A stretch of 64,000 bases of DNA, from the NCBI GenBank assembly GCA_947627065.1, contig CANQUN010000001.1:1-64000 (forward strand), written 5' to 3'. Below, piece after piece: positions 17,517-27,118 of this stretch. Position numbers and translations under genes: made by a program. Each line of letters starts with the position of its first letter. Within the stretch, counting starts at the first letter, position 1. The notes under the pieces are model-generated. The model was not told the origin of the DNA and did not search any database. It was given only the letters and a program-made list of their open reading frames with translations. This stretch comes from an uncultured Clostridia bacterium. Its GTDB lineage: Bacteria; Bacillota; Clostridia; Christensenellales; Borkfalkiaceae.

Positions 17517-18836
17517 GCGCTTACGCAGGGCGAGCGTGAACGAGGCTGAGATGAACAGGGACACGAGTTCGGAAGCGACGACGGCCAGCCACACGCCGTC
17601 TATTGCAGGGACGACGACTTCGGGCAGGATGGCGAGGGCGGCGACGGGCAGGACGAGCGCCCGCGAAAAGGAGAGCAGGGCGGACACAAGCCCGTTGTTA
17701 AGCGCGGTGAACAGCGCCGACGCGTAGATGTTCAGCCCGAAGAAGAGGAAGGAGACCGAGTAAATCATCATTCCGTGGGCGGTCATGTCCGTCAAAACCG
17801 CGTCGCCGTGGGCAAACAGCATGGCGAGCGGGCGGCTGAGGGCAACGGAAAGGACGGTTATCACAACGCCCGTTATCCCCACGGCGGAAACGCTCTTGCG
17901 GACGAGGCTCTTGAGTTCGCGGCGGTTGCCCGCACCGAAGTTGTAACTGACGACGGGCGAACTTCCCAGCGAAAAACCGAAGAATATGGCCGCAAATATA
18001 AAGTTGACGTACATTATTATGCCGTAAGCGTCAATCCCGTCAACGCCCGCGAGCGCTATGAGCCGCGCATTGTACAGCATGCCGACGACTGAGGCGGCAA
18101 GGTTGCTCATCAGTTCGGACGAACCGTTGGCGACCGTCTTGCCAAGGGCCTTGAAGTCGAGCCGCGGGCGGGAGAAATGCAGTTGCCCGCACCGCCTTCC
18201 CGCAAACAGAAACAGTGGAATCACGCCGCCCACGGCCTGCCCGACGGCAGAAGCGAGCGCCGCGCCGAGAAGCCCCAGCCCGCACAGCCCCACGAGGATT
18301 CCGTCCCCCAAAATGTTGGTAAGTCCCGCGAGAATTATCACCGCAAGGCCGATTTTAGGCCGCGCCGTTACAAAGAATCTCTGAAACATGTTCTGCAGCA
18401 TGAACATCGGCATGGCCGAAATCATCACCGTTCCGTAAAGGACGCACCCGTCCAGCAGTTCGCCTTGGGCGCCGAACAGAACGGCCACGGGCCGCAGACA
18501 CAGCAGTCCCGCCGCGGTTAGCGCAAGGCCGAGCACGGCGCAGAAGCAGACGATGAGCGTAAACGTCCTGCGTGCCTTTACCACGTCGCCCTCGCCGAGT
18601 TGCTTGCCCACGAGCGCGCTGCCGCCCGCCCCGAGCATGAAGCCGAACGCCCCGAGCACGGTCAGAAAGGGGAAGATGAGGTTGAGGGCGGCAAAGTCCA
18701 CCTTGCCCGCGAAATTGGACACGAAAAACCCGTCCACCACCGTGTAAACGGAGGTGAAGATCATCATCACTATTGACGGCGCGACGAACTTCAGCAGCCT
18801 GCCGAGCGTGAAATGGTCGGATAGTTTTATGGGCAT
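17505..18836 (-). CDS. MATE-family multidrug exporter
   Basis: 443-aa cation-coupled multidrug and toxin exporter. About 12 membrane segments in two six-helix halves, with start MPIKLSDHFTLGRLL and the first-half motif FAALNLIFPFLTVLGAFGF. The start is the ATG at 18836, preceded on this strand by AAGAGGAC; 35 codons of open frame upstream have no site. A TTGACT/TATAAT promoter lies 73 nt upstream. Substrate cannot be told from sequence. The stop falls within a decayed minisatellite. Confidence 0.9.
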   Translation of the reverse strand: MPIKLSDHFTLGRLLKFVAPSIVMMIFTSVYTVVDGFFVSNFAGKVDFAALNLIFPFLTVLGAFGFMLGAGGSALVGKQLGEGDVVKARRTFTLIVCFCAVLGLALTAAGLLCLRPVAVLFGAQGELLDGCVLYGTVMISAMPMFMLQNMFQRFFVTARPKIGLAVIILAGLTNILGDGILVGLCGLGLLGAALASAVGQAVGGVIPLFLFAGRRCGQLHFSRPRLDFKALGKTVANGSSELMSNLAASVVGMLYNARLIALAGVDGIDAYGIIMYVNFIFAAIFFGFSLGSSPVVSYNFGAGNRRELKSLVRKSVSAVGITGVVITVLSVALSRPLAMLFAHGDAVLTDMTAHGMMIYSVSFLFFGLNIYASALFTALNNGLVSALLSFSRALVLPVAALAILPEVVVPAIDGVWLAVVASELVSLFISASFTLALRKRYGY

Positions 18837-18908
18837 AAGTCCTCTTTTTCGCACATTATCGGCGTTTTTTGTCCCCGAACGCGAAAGCCGCGACGCGGCA
18901 ACTCTATA

Positions 18909-18937
18909 ATTATAAACGAATAAAAATTTTAAGTCAA
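18909..18937 (-). promoter_or_regulatory. Promoter of the MATE gene
   Basis: On the minus strand TTGACT (18937-18932) and TATAAT (18914-18909), 17-bp spacing. The predicted start gives a leader of about 65 nt. Confidence 0.75.
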
Positions 18938-19079
18938 GCATAAAGAAGAAGGGAGATAAAATAGCCTCGCCTTATCGGTCGGAATTTTTCCCGCACGTCG
19001 GTAAAAATAATGGGCTTGTCTCCGCCGGCAAAACAAAAAAAGGGTTGTCCCCGCCGGCCGATGACGGCGGCCGACGTCC

Positions 19080-19265
19080 CCGCAAATCCCGCAAGGCGGT
19101 CGCCGCCAAATAAATCCGCCGCTCATCTACAAACAGAAAAAGCGGCACCCGCCAACAGAACAAAACAACCAGTCGCAGCCCTTCCGACGGCCACGCAACA
19201 ATGCAGCCCGCCAACCTGACAAATCAACAATACATAACGCTCCACCAACCCGATAAAACCGGCAA
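19080..19265. repeat. C/A-rich spacer between the MATE and deacetylase genes
   Basis: Irregular words such as CCGCC, AACAGAACAAAACAACC and CCCGCCAACCTGAC. Same compositional class as 287-456 and 17311-17516. No coding potential seen in 18940-19360 apart from the deacetylase ribosome-binding site. Confidence 0.35.
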
Positions 19266-19360
19266 AACACAAAAGCCCGCAAGTCGAAAACCTTTTCGAC
19301 AAACAAGCCCAAAAAGCGATAAATATTCCGTTATTACACTAAAAACGGAGGTGTAGAATA

Positions 19361-20143
19361 GTGAAAAGAAGATTTTGTGCGGCGGTTCTGCGCGGCAACG
19401 CGCTTGTGTACGCCGCGCTGGTTCTGGCGGTTGCGGTAATGGCGGCCGCCGCGCGGCAGACGGGCGCATATTCGGTATATTACAACGCGCCCGCGAGAAA
19501 ACTGCCCGTGTATTCGGTGGAGCGCAGCGACAGGAAAATTTCCATTTCCTTCGACTGCGCGTGGGGTGCCGACAAGACCGAAGCCCTGCTCTCTTGCATG
19601 GAGGAGTACGGCGTGAAGTGCACCTTTTTCATGACCGAGTTCTGGGTGGAAAAGTACCCCGACCTCGTTGCCGAAATTCACGCCGCGGGGCACGACACGG
19701 CAAGCCACAGCGCAACCCACCCGTACATGAGCCGCATGAGCGCCGAGGACGTTGACAGAGAACTTGAAAGTTCCTGCCGTGCCATAGAAAAGATAACGGG
19801 GGAAAGGGTGCTGCTCTTCCGCCCGCCGTACGGCGATTACAACGACAGACTTATAGAAATGTGCGAAAAACGGGGTTTATTTGCCATTCAGTGGGATGTG
19901 GACAGCCTCGATTGGAAAAATCTGTCCGCCGCCGAGATAACCGAAAGGGTGATAACGAGGGTCAAGGACGGCTCTATAATCCTTTGCCACAACAACGGCG
20001 AACATACGGCCGAAGCGCTGCCGCACATCCTTTCCGACCTGCAGGGCAGGGGTTACGCATTCGTGCCCATATCGCAGCTCATCTACAGAGAAAACTACAC
20101 CGTCGCCCCCGACGGGAGGCAGAAACCAAACGAAAATTCATAA
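19361..20143 (+). CDS. Sporulation-type polysaccharide deacetylase (PdaB-like)
   Basis: 260 aa. N-terminal membrane anchor at about residues 14-31, then a NodB homology domain. Motif 1 reads SFDCAWGADKT, the variant form of the PdaB/YlxY group (usual SFDAAWG). The metal-binding HSATHP, the RPPYGDYNDR motif and the ILCHNN end are intact. The family removes acetyl groups from peptidoglycan or spore cortex sugars outside the membrane. GTG start at 19361 with ACGGAGGTG at 19345-19353. Confidence 0.88.
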   Translation: MKRRFCAAVLRGNALVYAALVLAVAVMAAAARQTGAYSVYYNAPARKLPVYSVERSDRKISISFDCAWGADKTEALLSCMEEYGVKCTFFMTEFWVEKYPDLVAEIHAAGHDTASHSATHPYMSRMSAEDVDRELESSCRAIEKITGERVLLFRPPYGDYNDRLIEMCEKRGLFAIQWDVDSLDWKNLSAAEITERVITRVKDGSIILCHNNGEHTAEALPHILSDLQGRGYAFVPISQLIYRENYTVAPDGRQKPNENS

Positions 20144-20153
20144 CGGAGGAATT

Positions 20154-20885
20154 ATGGAATACGTCAACGAAAGGAACAACAGGGTATACATCAACGGAGA
20201 AATTGTTACGCCCGCGGTGTATTCGCACGAGGTGTACGGCGAGGGCTTTTACGAATTTCACGTAAGCGTAAAGCGGCTGTCTGGGCAGGCGGACGTTTTG
20301 CCCGTAACGGTCAGCGAGAGGCTGGTGGAAGAAGGCGGGCTTGACGTCGGCGCCCGCATCACGGCCGTCGGGCAGTTCCGCAGTTACAACAAACTTGTGG
20401 AGGGCAAGAGCAAACTGATGCTAACCGTCTTTGTGCGCGAACTGCTCAAACAGCCCCTCGGTCCCAACCCCAACAACGTGGTGCTCTCGGGCTACGTCTG
20501 CAAGCCGCCGGTGTACCGTACCACGCCGTTTAACCGCGAAATAGCCGACTTATTGATCGCCGTCAACCGTGCGTACAACAAGTCGGACTACATTCCCGCA
20601 ATCACGTGGGGCAGGAACGCGCGGTTCGTGCGTAACCTCGGCGTGGGCGAACGCATAGTCGTGTGCGGCCGCATACAGAGCAGGGAATACCAGAAGAAAC
20701 TGTCCGAAACGGACGTCCGCACCCTCACCGCGTACGAAGTGTCCGTTTCCAAACTCGCCGCTTACGACAACGCGGCCGCCTTTGACATGGACGCCGAGTT
20801 CTTCGGCGAAAACCCGCTGCCCGCAGCCCGTCCCGCAGACAGGCCGCTGCCCGAAGCGCGCCCCTACGATGGCGGGGACTTTTAG
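20154..20885 (+). CDS. Two-domain OB-fold single-stranded DNA-binding protein
   Basis: 243 aa, 10 nt after the deacetylase and with a GGAGGA site, so probably co-transcribed. It has two OB-like halves: NRVYINGEIVTPAVYSHEV at about 9-100 and NNVVLSGYVCKPPVYRTTPF at about 107-200, the second with the SSB-type DLLIAVNRAYNKSDYIPAITWG signature. The acidic and proline-rich tail lacks a clear SSB-Ct tip. Likely an accessory SSB paralogue of Clostridia. Confidence 0.8.
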   Translation: MEYVNERNNRVYINGEIVTPAVYSHEVYGEGFYEFHVSVKRLSGQADVLPVTVSERLVEEGGLDVGARITAVGQFRSYNKLVEGKSKLMLTVFVRELLKQPLGPNPNNVVLSGYVCKPPVYRTTPFNREIADLLIAVNRAYNKSDYIPAITWGRNARFVRNLGVGERIVVCGRIQSREYQKKLSETDVRTLTAYEVSVSKLAAYDNAAAFDMDAEFFGENPLPAARPADRPLPEARPYDGGDF

Positions 20886-20940
20886 AACCGCCCGCGTTTT
20901 AAGCTCGCCGTCTCCCTCGGCGGGCAGACGGATAGTCGGG

Positions 20941-20979
20941 CAAAAAGTGCCGTTTTTGTGAGAAAAAGGCGGCTTTTTG
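20941..20979 (-). repeat. Dispersed palindromic element, copy 1
   Basis: Imperfect palindrome from CAAAAAGTGCCG to GGCTTTTTG with the core CGTTTTTGTG at 20951-20960 (CACAAAAACG on the other strand). It sits 56 nt after the SSB-like gene in a 610-nt intergenic region that otherwise holds two terminators and the next promoter. Confidence 0.7.
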
Positions 20980-21163
20980 GTCTTGTCGGCCGTTTTATCT
21001 GCCGCCCCGCCTTGTTTCGCCTGTCGTCCGTTGTCTTGTTCGCGTCCCGTCATCGTTGCGTTTGCCCGCCCGCGCCGCGCGTATAAAAGAGGATATTTGA
21101 CCGCACACGCCGCGCATTAGTAAATTACGCGCGGTCATTATAAAGAGACGGCGGAAATTTTGA

Positions 21164-21186
21164 GGAGAGCCTGCGCTCTCCTTTTT
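21164..21186 (+). terminator. Terminator after the SSB-like gene
   Basis: GGAGAGC and GCTCTCC with a four-nt loop (CTGC), followed by TTTTT at 21182-21186. Confidence 0.75.
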
Positions 21187-21280
21187 AGTTTCCGAAAACC
21201 CGTCGTATAAAAGGACGGCCGTTCCGCCCGAGCCGCAAAGCGGCGGCCCCAACCGAAAGAGCCGCGAAAAGCGGCCGTTT

Positions 21281-21306
21281 CTCCCGCAGAATCGGGAGAT
21301 TTTTTA
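21281..21306 (+). terminator. Second terminator upstream of the LRR lipoprotein
   Basis: CTCCCG and CGGGAG with a short loop, followed by ATTTTTTAT. It insulates the lipoprotein promoter at 21422 from upstream reads. Confidence 0.65.
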
Positions 21307-21421
21307 TATTTACGCATTTTGCCGAATAGCCGCCCCGAGAATAGATTTTATGCAAGAATGTATAAAAATTCATAGCAAAATCAAATATATTCAAAAAAAT
21401 CGCAAATCGGATGAAATATGT

Positions 21422-21451
21422 TTGACATTTATGCGGTCAATATTATATAAT
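21422..21451 (+). promoter_or_regulatory. Promoter of the LRR lipoprotein gene
   Basis: TTGACA at 21422-21427 and TATAAT at 21446-21451, 18-bp spacing. Confidence 0.8.
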
Positions 21452-21496
21452 AGAAAAGACAATCATCCGCAAGACGCGGAAAAAAGGAGAATTTTT

Positions 21497-24400
21497 ATGA
21501 AGAAAGTTAAATGCTTGTCAGCGGCGATTCTCGGACTCGTTGCGGCGTTAGTGTTCGCCGTGGGATGTTCGGGACTTATGCAGCCCGCTTCACGCACGAT
21601 GACCTTCGAGACCTTCGGCGGCACGTCTATCGACCCGATAGAAGCCGTTGGCGGGGAAACCATAACCCCTCCCGCCGACCCCGAAAAAGAAGGCTTTGTG
21701 TTTGACGGGTGGTATCTTGACGCCGATTGTACGGGAGAGAGACAGGAGATTCCCGACGTGATGCCCGACAAGGACACCGAGTATTACGCAAAGTGGCTGG
21801 ACTGGAACGATGCGCACAGCCTTTCCTTTGACGCCAACGCCCCCGACGGAACGGCCGCTTCGGGCGAGATGGCCGCGGTTTACACGTGGGACGAAACCGT
21901 CGTTCCCGACAGTGAATTCCACGTTGACGGCTACCGCTTTGCGGGCTGGGCGACTTCGCCCGACGGCAACGCCGATTTGACGCAGGGCGATTACATGGTA
22001 GGCAAGACCGTTGCCGTGCCCGAGGACATAACCCTTTACGCAGTGTGGGCAAAGGGATATTACGACATTAACGGTTCCACCGACGTGGTGTACATAACCG
22101 GCCACGTCATCGGCTTCGGTTCCGCCGCGCTCTGCCGCGAAGGGCAGCCCGACAAACTCGGCTTTGCCGACGCTAATGCCGACGGCGAGATAGTGGGCTT
22201 TACCTTTATGTTTGACGAAGGCGACGTGGAGGGCAGACTTATCGAAAACGAATCGTCCTTTGTCTACCGCGACAATACCGTGGGTATGTACGCGGGCTAC
22301 GACTACATTACGGGCGAACCCATTCCCACCGTTCTCAACCTTGACGGTTACGGCAAGGGCACGGTTGTCAGTATTGTCGGCAGCGAAATCCGCACCGATT
22401 ATTACGGCGAATATACCTACGACGAAGAGTACAACGACTACACGTTCATAGCCCTCGACCCCGCAACCCAAGGCCCCATAATAGAGGGCGATCAGGTTGT
22501 CGGCTTCCACTTTGCGCTTGAAATTACCGACATCGGTCAGGAGAACTTCAACGGTTACTTCAGCGTTCAGGGCGGCGAGAGCGGCAGTTACATCAAGTAT
22601 GAAAACGGCTATATGGACACTATCCGCCTCGACCTCAACGGTTACGGCGGAGCCAGAATCTACTCCTTCGACCCCGATAGTGAGGCCGTTACCCTCCTTG
22701 CCCAAGGCACCTACCATGGCACCGACGATTACATCGACGAGTTTGGCGAATACGAATTTACGCCCGAGGACGGCGCACCTTTCAAGTTCGTGCTCAACTA
22801 CGTCATGTACGACCTTGAAACCTACATTCCCGTTTACATCGAGTTCAACTCCGATTACGCGGGCACGATCAACGAGGCCGACGGCACGGGCGTCATCACC
22901 CTTGACGGTTACGGCGGAATGACCTACTCGGGTCCCGCGGGTTCGTTTGAAGGGCTTGCAAGTTTCGGCCAGACGCTCATAACATTCCACATCTACTCGG
23001 ACGAAGGGGCAACCGACGTCATGTACTTCAACGTTGACTGGACCGAACGCACCTTTACCATGAGTACGGACGGTTACGTTGTGGACAACGGCGTTCTCGT
23101 GGCGTACACGGGCACGTCCAAGGTGATAACCATACCCGACGGCGTTGTGGAAATAGCGGACGAGGTGTTCTCGGGCATGGGCGTAACGAACGTTACCATT
23201 CCCGCCTCGGTCAAAAAGATAGGCATACGCGCCTTCCAGAACGACTACAAACTGGTGCGCGTAACCTTCCTCGGCGAATCCCCCGACATAGACATCGACT
23301 GGTCGGCCGCCAACAGCCCCTTCAGATGGCCTGCGGGCGAATTTGTAATCGTCGTTCCCGAAGAGCACAAGGCCGAGTTCGTGGCTGCTTGGACGGGAGC
23401 GGCCGAGCGCGGCTACAAGATAAAAGGTTCGGTAGAAGTTGACCTTCTCCCCGAGTTTTTGGTTGACGCTTCGGGCGTTCTCATCGCTTACAACCGCCCC
23501 GCGGGCAGCGAAACCACGGACATAACCATCTCCGTCGGCCGGACCGAGTACAACGGAGAGGACGTTGCCATAACGGGCGTGGCGGATGGCGTGTTCAACG
23601 GCTCGTCGTGGCTCACCTCGGTAACCTTCGGCTCCTCCGTTACATCCATAGGCAGCAACGCCTTCTACGGCTGCACCGCGCTTGAAAAGATAACCTTTAC
23701 CGCAACGGGCATAACCGTCGGAGAAGCGGCGTTTGCAATGTGCACCGCCCTCGGCAGCGAAAACGGCGAACTTGACCTTGCGGGCGTAACTGTCGTTGAA
23801 GACGGCGCCTTCCAGGGCTGCACGTCCGTTCACAAGATATTTGCGGGCAGCGGGCTTGAATCCGTCGGCTCCATGGCGTTCGGCGAGATTCGGGTTGAAT
23901 ACTCCGAGGACGAAGCCGAAAACATCCTCTGGTTCGTCATTCCCGACGGAGACACCAAACCCGCCCTCGAATCGGCCGCCGCGGCAATAGGCAGCAGAGA
24001 CCCGTTCTCGGGCAACATAGCCATAAGGATAATCATACCCAATCTGGATTACGCGCTTAACTTTGTGTACACCGAATCGGGCTGGTCCACCCTTTGCAAG
24101 AGGGGACTGTACCTTGAAAGCGGAGACGAAGCGGGCACCTATTACGGCACGGCGGGTACCCTCGTGCTCGAGGGCAGGGCCATAATCCTCTCGTCCGAAA
24201 GTTGCCTCTACAAGATAGACGGCACTTCCATCACCTTCTATTCGCCCGACGCCGAAAGCGACGACTTCATCGCTTACACGGGCACTTATGAGGACGGAAC
24301 CATCACCGTGGAAATCGGCGGGCAGCAGTACGTGTTCTCCAAGTTGGCGGACGGCGCGGTCGTGTACACCTCCACCGACGGGCTTTACACCCTCGTAGTC

Positions 24401-24916
24401 GACGACGTCAGGGAACTCAGCCCCGACACGTGGAGCGGTTCGGACTTCACCAACCACAGCATAACCGTAACCTTCAACGGAACCGAAGCAACCCTCGTCA
24501 TGAAGGGCTACAACACCAAGACCATACAAGAATTCGTTGACTCCGACGGTAAAACCTACAACTTTGAACTCACTCTGAGTACGAGCGATTTGACCTTCAC
24601 TTATGTGAAGAAGCAGGTTATGGTCTCCAAAGACCTCGTATTCGATCCGACGACCAACAAGATTGAGGGCTTCACCGCTTCCGACGGCAGTGTGCTCAAC
24701 CTGCACAAACTCGACTCGTCCGTCTGTGTTTACGGAGAATTGAAGAACGTTGACGGAATCAGTCTGCCGTCCTTCAGCGACTACGGAACAACTGTTCTCA
24801 GTCTCGAAGGAAACGTTGCGACTTTCATAAGACCGTATCAATCGGCTAATTATCTCATAACCGCTACCTTCAATCAGGACGACATGACCTTCACCTACAC
24901 TTGGGTAAAGCAGTAA
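21497..24916 (+). CDS. BspA-like leucine-rich-repeat surface lipoprotein
   Basis: 1139 aa. Lipobox FAVGC near residue 25 after a 20-residue hydrophobic stretch. Two Listeria-Bacteroides (InlB B-type) repeats follow: one ends GFVFDGWYLDADC...YYAKW and the next GYRFAGWATSPDG...LYAVW. A long beta-rich middle has recurrent LDGYG motifs, then BspA-type LRR_5 repeats (VITIPDGVVEIADEVFSG, SVTSIGSNAFYGCTALEKI) at about 530-800. No sortase signal. The start is the ATG at 21497 after AAAAGGAGA; 49 upstream codons are untranslated. Expected on the outer face of the membrane as an adhesin or binding protein. Confidence 0.88.
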   Translation: MKKVKCLSAAILGLVAALVFAVGCSGLMQPASRTMTFETFGGTSIDPIEAVGGETITPPADPEKEGFVFDGWYLDADCTGERQEIPDVMPDKDTEYYAKWLDWNDAHSLSFDANAPDGTAASGEMAAVYTWDETVVPDSEFHVDGYRFAGWATSPDGNADLTQGDYMVGKTVAVPEDITLYAVWAKGYYDINGSTDVVYITGHVIGFGSAALCREGQPDKLGFADANADGEIVGFTFMFDEGDVEGRLIENESSFVYRDNTVGMYAGYDYITGEPIPTVLNLDGYGKGTVVSIVGSEIRTDYYGEYTYDEEYNDYTFIALDPATQGPIIEGDQVVGFHFALEITDIGQENFNGYFSVQGGESGSYIKYENGYMDTIRLDLNGYGGARIYSFDPDSEAVTLLAQGTYHGTDDYIDEFGEYEFTPEDGAPFKFVLNYVMYDLETYIPVYIEFNSDYAGTINEADGTGVITLDGYGGMTYSGPAGSFEGLASFGQTLITFHIYSDEGATDVMYFNVDWTERTFTMSTDGYVVDNGVLVAYTGTSKVITIPDGVVEIADEVFSGMGVTNVTIPASVKKIGIRAFQNDYKLVRVTFLGESPDIDIDWSAANSPFRWPAGEFVIVVPEEHKAEFVAAWTGAAERGYKIKGSVEVDLLPEFLVDASGVLIAYNRPAGSETTDITISVGRTEYNGEDVAITGVADGVFNGSSWLTSVTFGSSVTSIGSNAFYGCTALEKITFTATGITVGEAAFAMCTALGSENGELDLAGVTVVEDGAFQGCTSVHKIFAGSGLESVGSMAFGEIRVEYSEDEAENILWFVIPDGDTKPALESAAAAIGSRDPFSGNIAIRIIIPNLDYALNFVYTESGWSTLCKRGLYLESGDEAGTYYGTAGTLVLEGRAIILSSESCLYKIDGTSITFYSPDAESDDFIAYTGTYEDGTITVEIGGQQYVFSKLADGAVVYTSTDGLYTLVVDDVRELSPDTWSGSDFTNHSITVTFNGTEATLVMKGYNTKTIQEFVDSDGKTYNFELTLSTSDLTFTYVKKQVMVSKDLVFDPTTNKIEGFTASDGSVLNLHKLDSSVCVYGELKNVDGISLPSFSDYGTTVLSLEGNVATFIRPYQSANYLITATFNQDDMTFTYTWVKQ

Positions 24917-24960
24917 GAGCCTCGGAGCCTTTCGGCTCCCGCATAACCCAACGATAAAAA

Positions 24961-24990
24961 CGCGCCCGAACTTCCGTTTGGGCGCGTTTT
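24961..24990. terminator. Terminator between convergent genes
   Basis: CGCGCCCGAAC pairs with GTTTGGGCGCG around a TTCC loop, followed by TTTTGCG. A smaller GGAGCC/GGCTCC hairpin lies at 24925-24941. Confidence 0.8.
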
Positions 24991-25021
24991 GCGTCGCGTT
25001 GTTTTTATTTGCGGATTTTCC

Positions 25022-25058
25022 CAAAAGCCGCCTTTTTCACACGGGAATCGGTTTTTTT
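25022..25058 (+). repeat. Dispersed palindromic element, degenerate copy
   Basis: CAAAAGCCGCCTTTTTCACAC followed by GGGAATCGGTTTTTTT. It keeps the outer arms and spacing of the family but not the CACAAAAACG core. It abuts the 3' end of the chloride transporter gene. Confidence 0.35.
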
Positions 25059-26904
25059 ACCCTTGCCCGCCGTCCTTGCCGTCGGGCTTTTCACCGCCCG
25101 TATCCGTCGGTTTTTCACCGCTTGCGGGAGGTTCTTTGGCGAGGTGCGCCGTATCATCTGTTGCCGTTTTCCCTTCACCGTCCACAACCTGCACGGCGGC
25201 GGAGGGGAGGGCGTGAACCCCGTTCTTGGCGTCGGCAAGGGCTTCGGCCGCCTCGGCGTCGCCGAAAAATTCGGCGTAACCCGGCCGCTTGACTATGTAC
25301 GCCAGCTGGCGGTAGGTGTCCGCCGCGTCGTACGTTTCGGCTTGTATAACAAACTTGTCGCCCGCGTGAATCTTGCGTTCGCCGTCCTTGTCCATGCGGT
25401 AGATTATGTTGCCGTCCGCGTCCGTCTTTTTAACCTTAATCACAAGGGTGTTGGCGGGCCAGAGTATGTCCCTCACGCTCCTGTCCACGGCAAAAGACCC
25501 CGCTTCAATCTCCACTTCGTACTCCACGAGTTTGCGCTTTTTGCCCGCCATACGCTTGCCTACGAGGGCGCCGAGCGAGTTGTCGTATATCGGTTCTATG
25601 TTGAACAGTTCTATTATGAAGTACGACAGAAGTATCACGAGGCAGGCCGCCCACAGGTTTTCGGCAAGTCTGCCCGTCATTTCCACAACCAGCACTATGG
25701 CGGTTATTGGCGAGCGCATAACGCCCCCGAGAAAGGCGCACATGCTTATTATTACAATCATGTTCTCGCAGGAAGCGTCCATGCCCATCAGCGTCATCAG
25801 TTTGGCAATCAGCCCGCCGAACAGCGCGCCCGTGGAGAGAATGGGGATGAACAGGCCGCCCGTAACCCCGCCCGCAGACGAAAAGACGATGAGCACCAGC
25901 CTTACCGCAAGCAGCAGAAGGAGCGTCTTCCACCCGTAAGACGCGCTTGCAATCTTGTTTATAACAAGCGCGCCGCCGCCCGTGGCGTCCGCTATCAAAA
26001 GCCCCGCGATTCCCGTCAGCAAAAACACGGCGAGAATCTTGAAAAAGCCGTTTATCTTAAGCCTGCGCACGGCGTTTGTGGCAAAGTTCAAGGTGATGCT
26101 GAACAGCACCGAAAACGCGCCCATCATAAGCCCCAAGAGGAGAAGGTAACCTATCTGTCTCAGGTTTGGCTCGGCCGCCGAGGCGAAAGCCGCAGAGAAT
26201 ATCTCCGTCTGAATGCCGTGCCCCGTCCACGCGGTCAGCCCGTTTGCCGTGAGCGTTGCCACTATTACCGAGGCGGAGGCGGGCAGCAGTATCATGGGAG
26301 AAAACCGCTTGTGCCCTTCTTCCAAGGCGAATATTATGCCCGCGAGCGGGGCGTTGAACGCCACCGCAAAGCCCGCGGCTGCGCCGCCCGTAACCGACTG
26401 TCTCCGCCACGCATAGCGGGATTTGTTCTGTTTTCCGCCCACGGCGTTCACCCCGCCGCCTATGCACGAACCGATGAGAACGCTGGGTCCTTCGCTGCCG
26501 AGCGGCAGCCCCGAAATGAAGGAGATCATGCTGCCGAAAGTCATGGAAACCAGCGTTTTAAGCCACTTTAAGGGCAGCAGACCCCGCATGACCCCTTCCG
26601 AATAAGGCACGCCGCTGCCCGACACTTCGGGCGTGAATCTGGCGTTGAGGTACGAGAGACCCGCCATGGCCGCCAGCCCCGCAAACAGCAAGGGGAGGAA
26701 GGCCGGGTGCTCCGCCGTGTACGCGTAAATCTCGCGGCTCTTTTCGCCGAGGAATTCCACCGCCAGCGAATACGCCCAGATGAACGCGCCCGTGATGAGG
26801 CCGATGGCGGTTCCGTACACCACTATCGGCACCAGCGTGTGCTTGAAGTAGGAGTTGAAACTGTCAATGTTTCTGTTAAGTTTGTCGTTTATCCCGCTTT
26901 TCAT
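25057..26904 (-). CDS. CLC-family chloride channel or H+/Cl- exchanger with RCK_C domain
   Basis: 615 aa. The membrane domain at about residues 20-430 has the three anion-selectivity motifs: GSGVPYSEGV, GLPLGSEGPSV and GGVTGGLFIP. The gating glutamate in GSEGP is present (the usual Arg of GREGP is Ser). ALEEGHKRF carries the glutamate pair linked to proton coupling, which favours an exchanger. A TrkA/RCK_C-like cytoplasmic domain at about 470-545 and a Pro/Glu/Gly-rich tail follow. No partner gene adjacent; 214 nt separate it from its upstream neighbour. Confidence 0.9.
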   Translation of the reverse strand: MKSGINDKLNRNIDSFNSYFKHTLVPIVVYGTAIGLITGAFIWAYSLAVEFLGEKSREIYAYTAEHPAFLPLLFAGLAAMAGLSYLNARFTPEVSGSGVPYSEGVMRGLLPLKWLKTLVSMTFGSMISFISGLPLGSEGPSVLIGSCIGGGVNAVGGKQNKSRYAWRRQSVTGGAAAGFAVAFNAPLAGIIFALEEGHKRFSPMILLPASASVIVATLTANGLTAWTGHGIQTEIFSAAFASAAEPNLRQIGYLLLLGLMMGAFSVLFSITLNFATNAVRRLKINGFFKILAVFLLTGIAGLLIADATGGGALVINKIASASYGWKTLLLLLAVRLVLIVFSSAGGVTGGLFIPILSTGALFGGLIAKLMTLMGMDASCENMIVIISMCAFLGGVMRSPITAIVLVVEMTGRLAENLWAACLVILLSYFIIELFNIEPIYDNSLGALVGKRMAGKKRKLVEYEVEIEAGSFAVDRSVRDILWPANTLVIKVKKTDADGNIIYRMDKDGERKIHAGDKFVIQAETYDAADTYRQLAYIVKRPGYAEFFGDAEAAEALADAKNGVHALPSAAVQVVDGEGKTATDDTAHLAKEPPASGEKPTDTGGEKPDGKDGGQG

Positions 26905-27118
26905 CCGTTATCCGTTTTAATGTCGTCCGTTTTGTTTTGTATAGTTCGCTTTATCCCCGCCGCCCGCGGGTATCATTTTTATATTGTACCGCCCGATTTG
27001 GGCGTTGTTTTATATTGAACGCCGCACGGGTTGCTTTTTATGTTTTATGTCAGCCGCCCGCCTTGGATATAAATTTTTATATTACGCCGCCCGACGTTTT
27101 CCTCGTCGGGCGTTTGTC
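26905..27118. repeat. AT/CCGCCCG spacer
   Basis: Three or four irregular copies of TATATTGTACCGCCCG-like or ATATTACGCCGCCCG words at about 26977, 27010 and 27078, and the inverted pair GCCCGACG/CGTCGGGC at about 27090-27113, which may be the terminator of the TraX-like gene. No coding region. Confidence 0.4.

Noticed and set aside
21590-25024. 1144-codon open frame antisense to the LRR lipoprotein
   Set aside because: Shadow of GC-rich codon use. No ribosome-binding site and no recognisable domain, whereas the plus strand has a lipobox and repeats.
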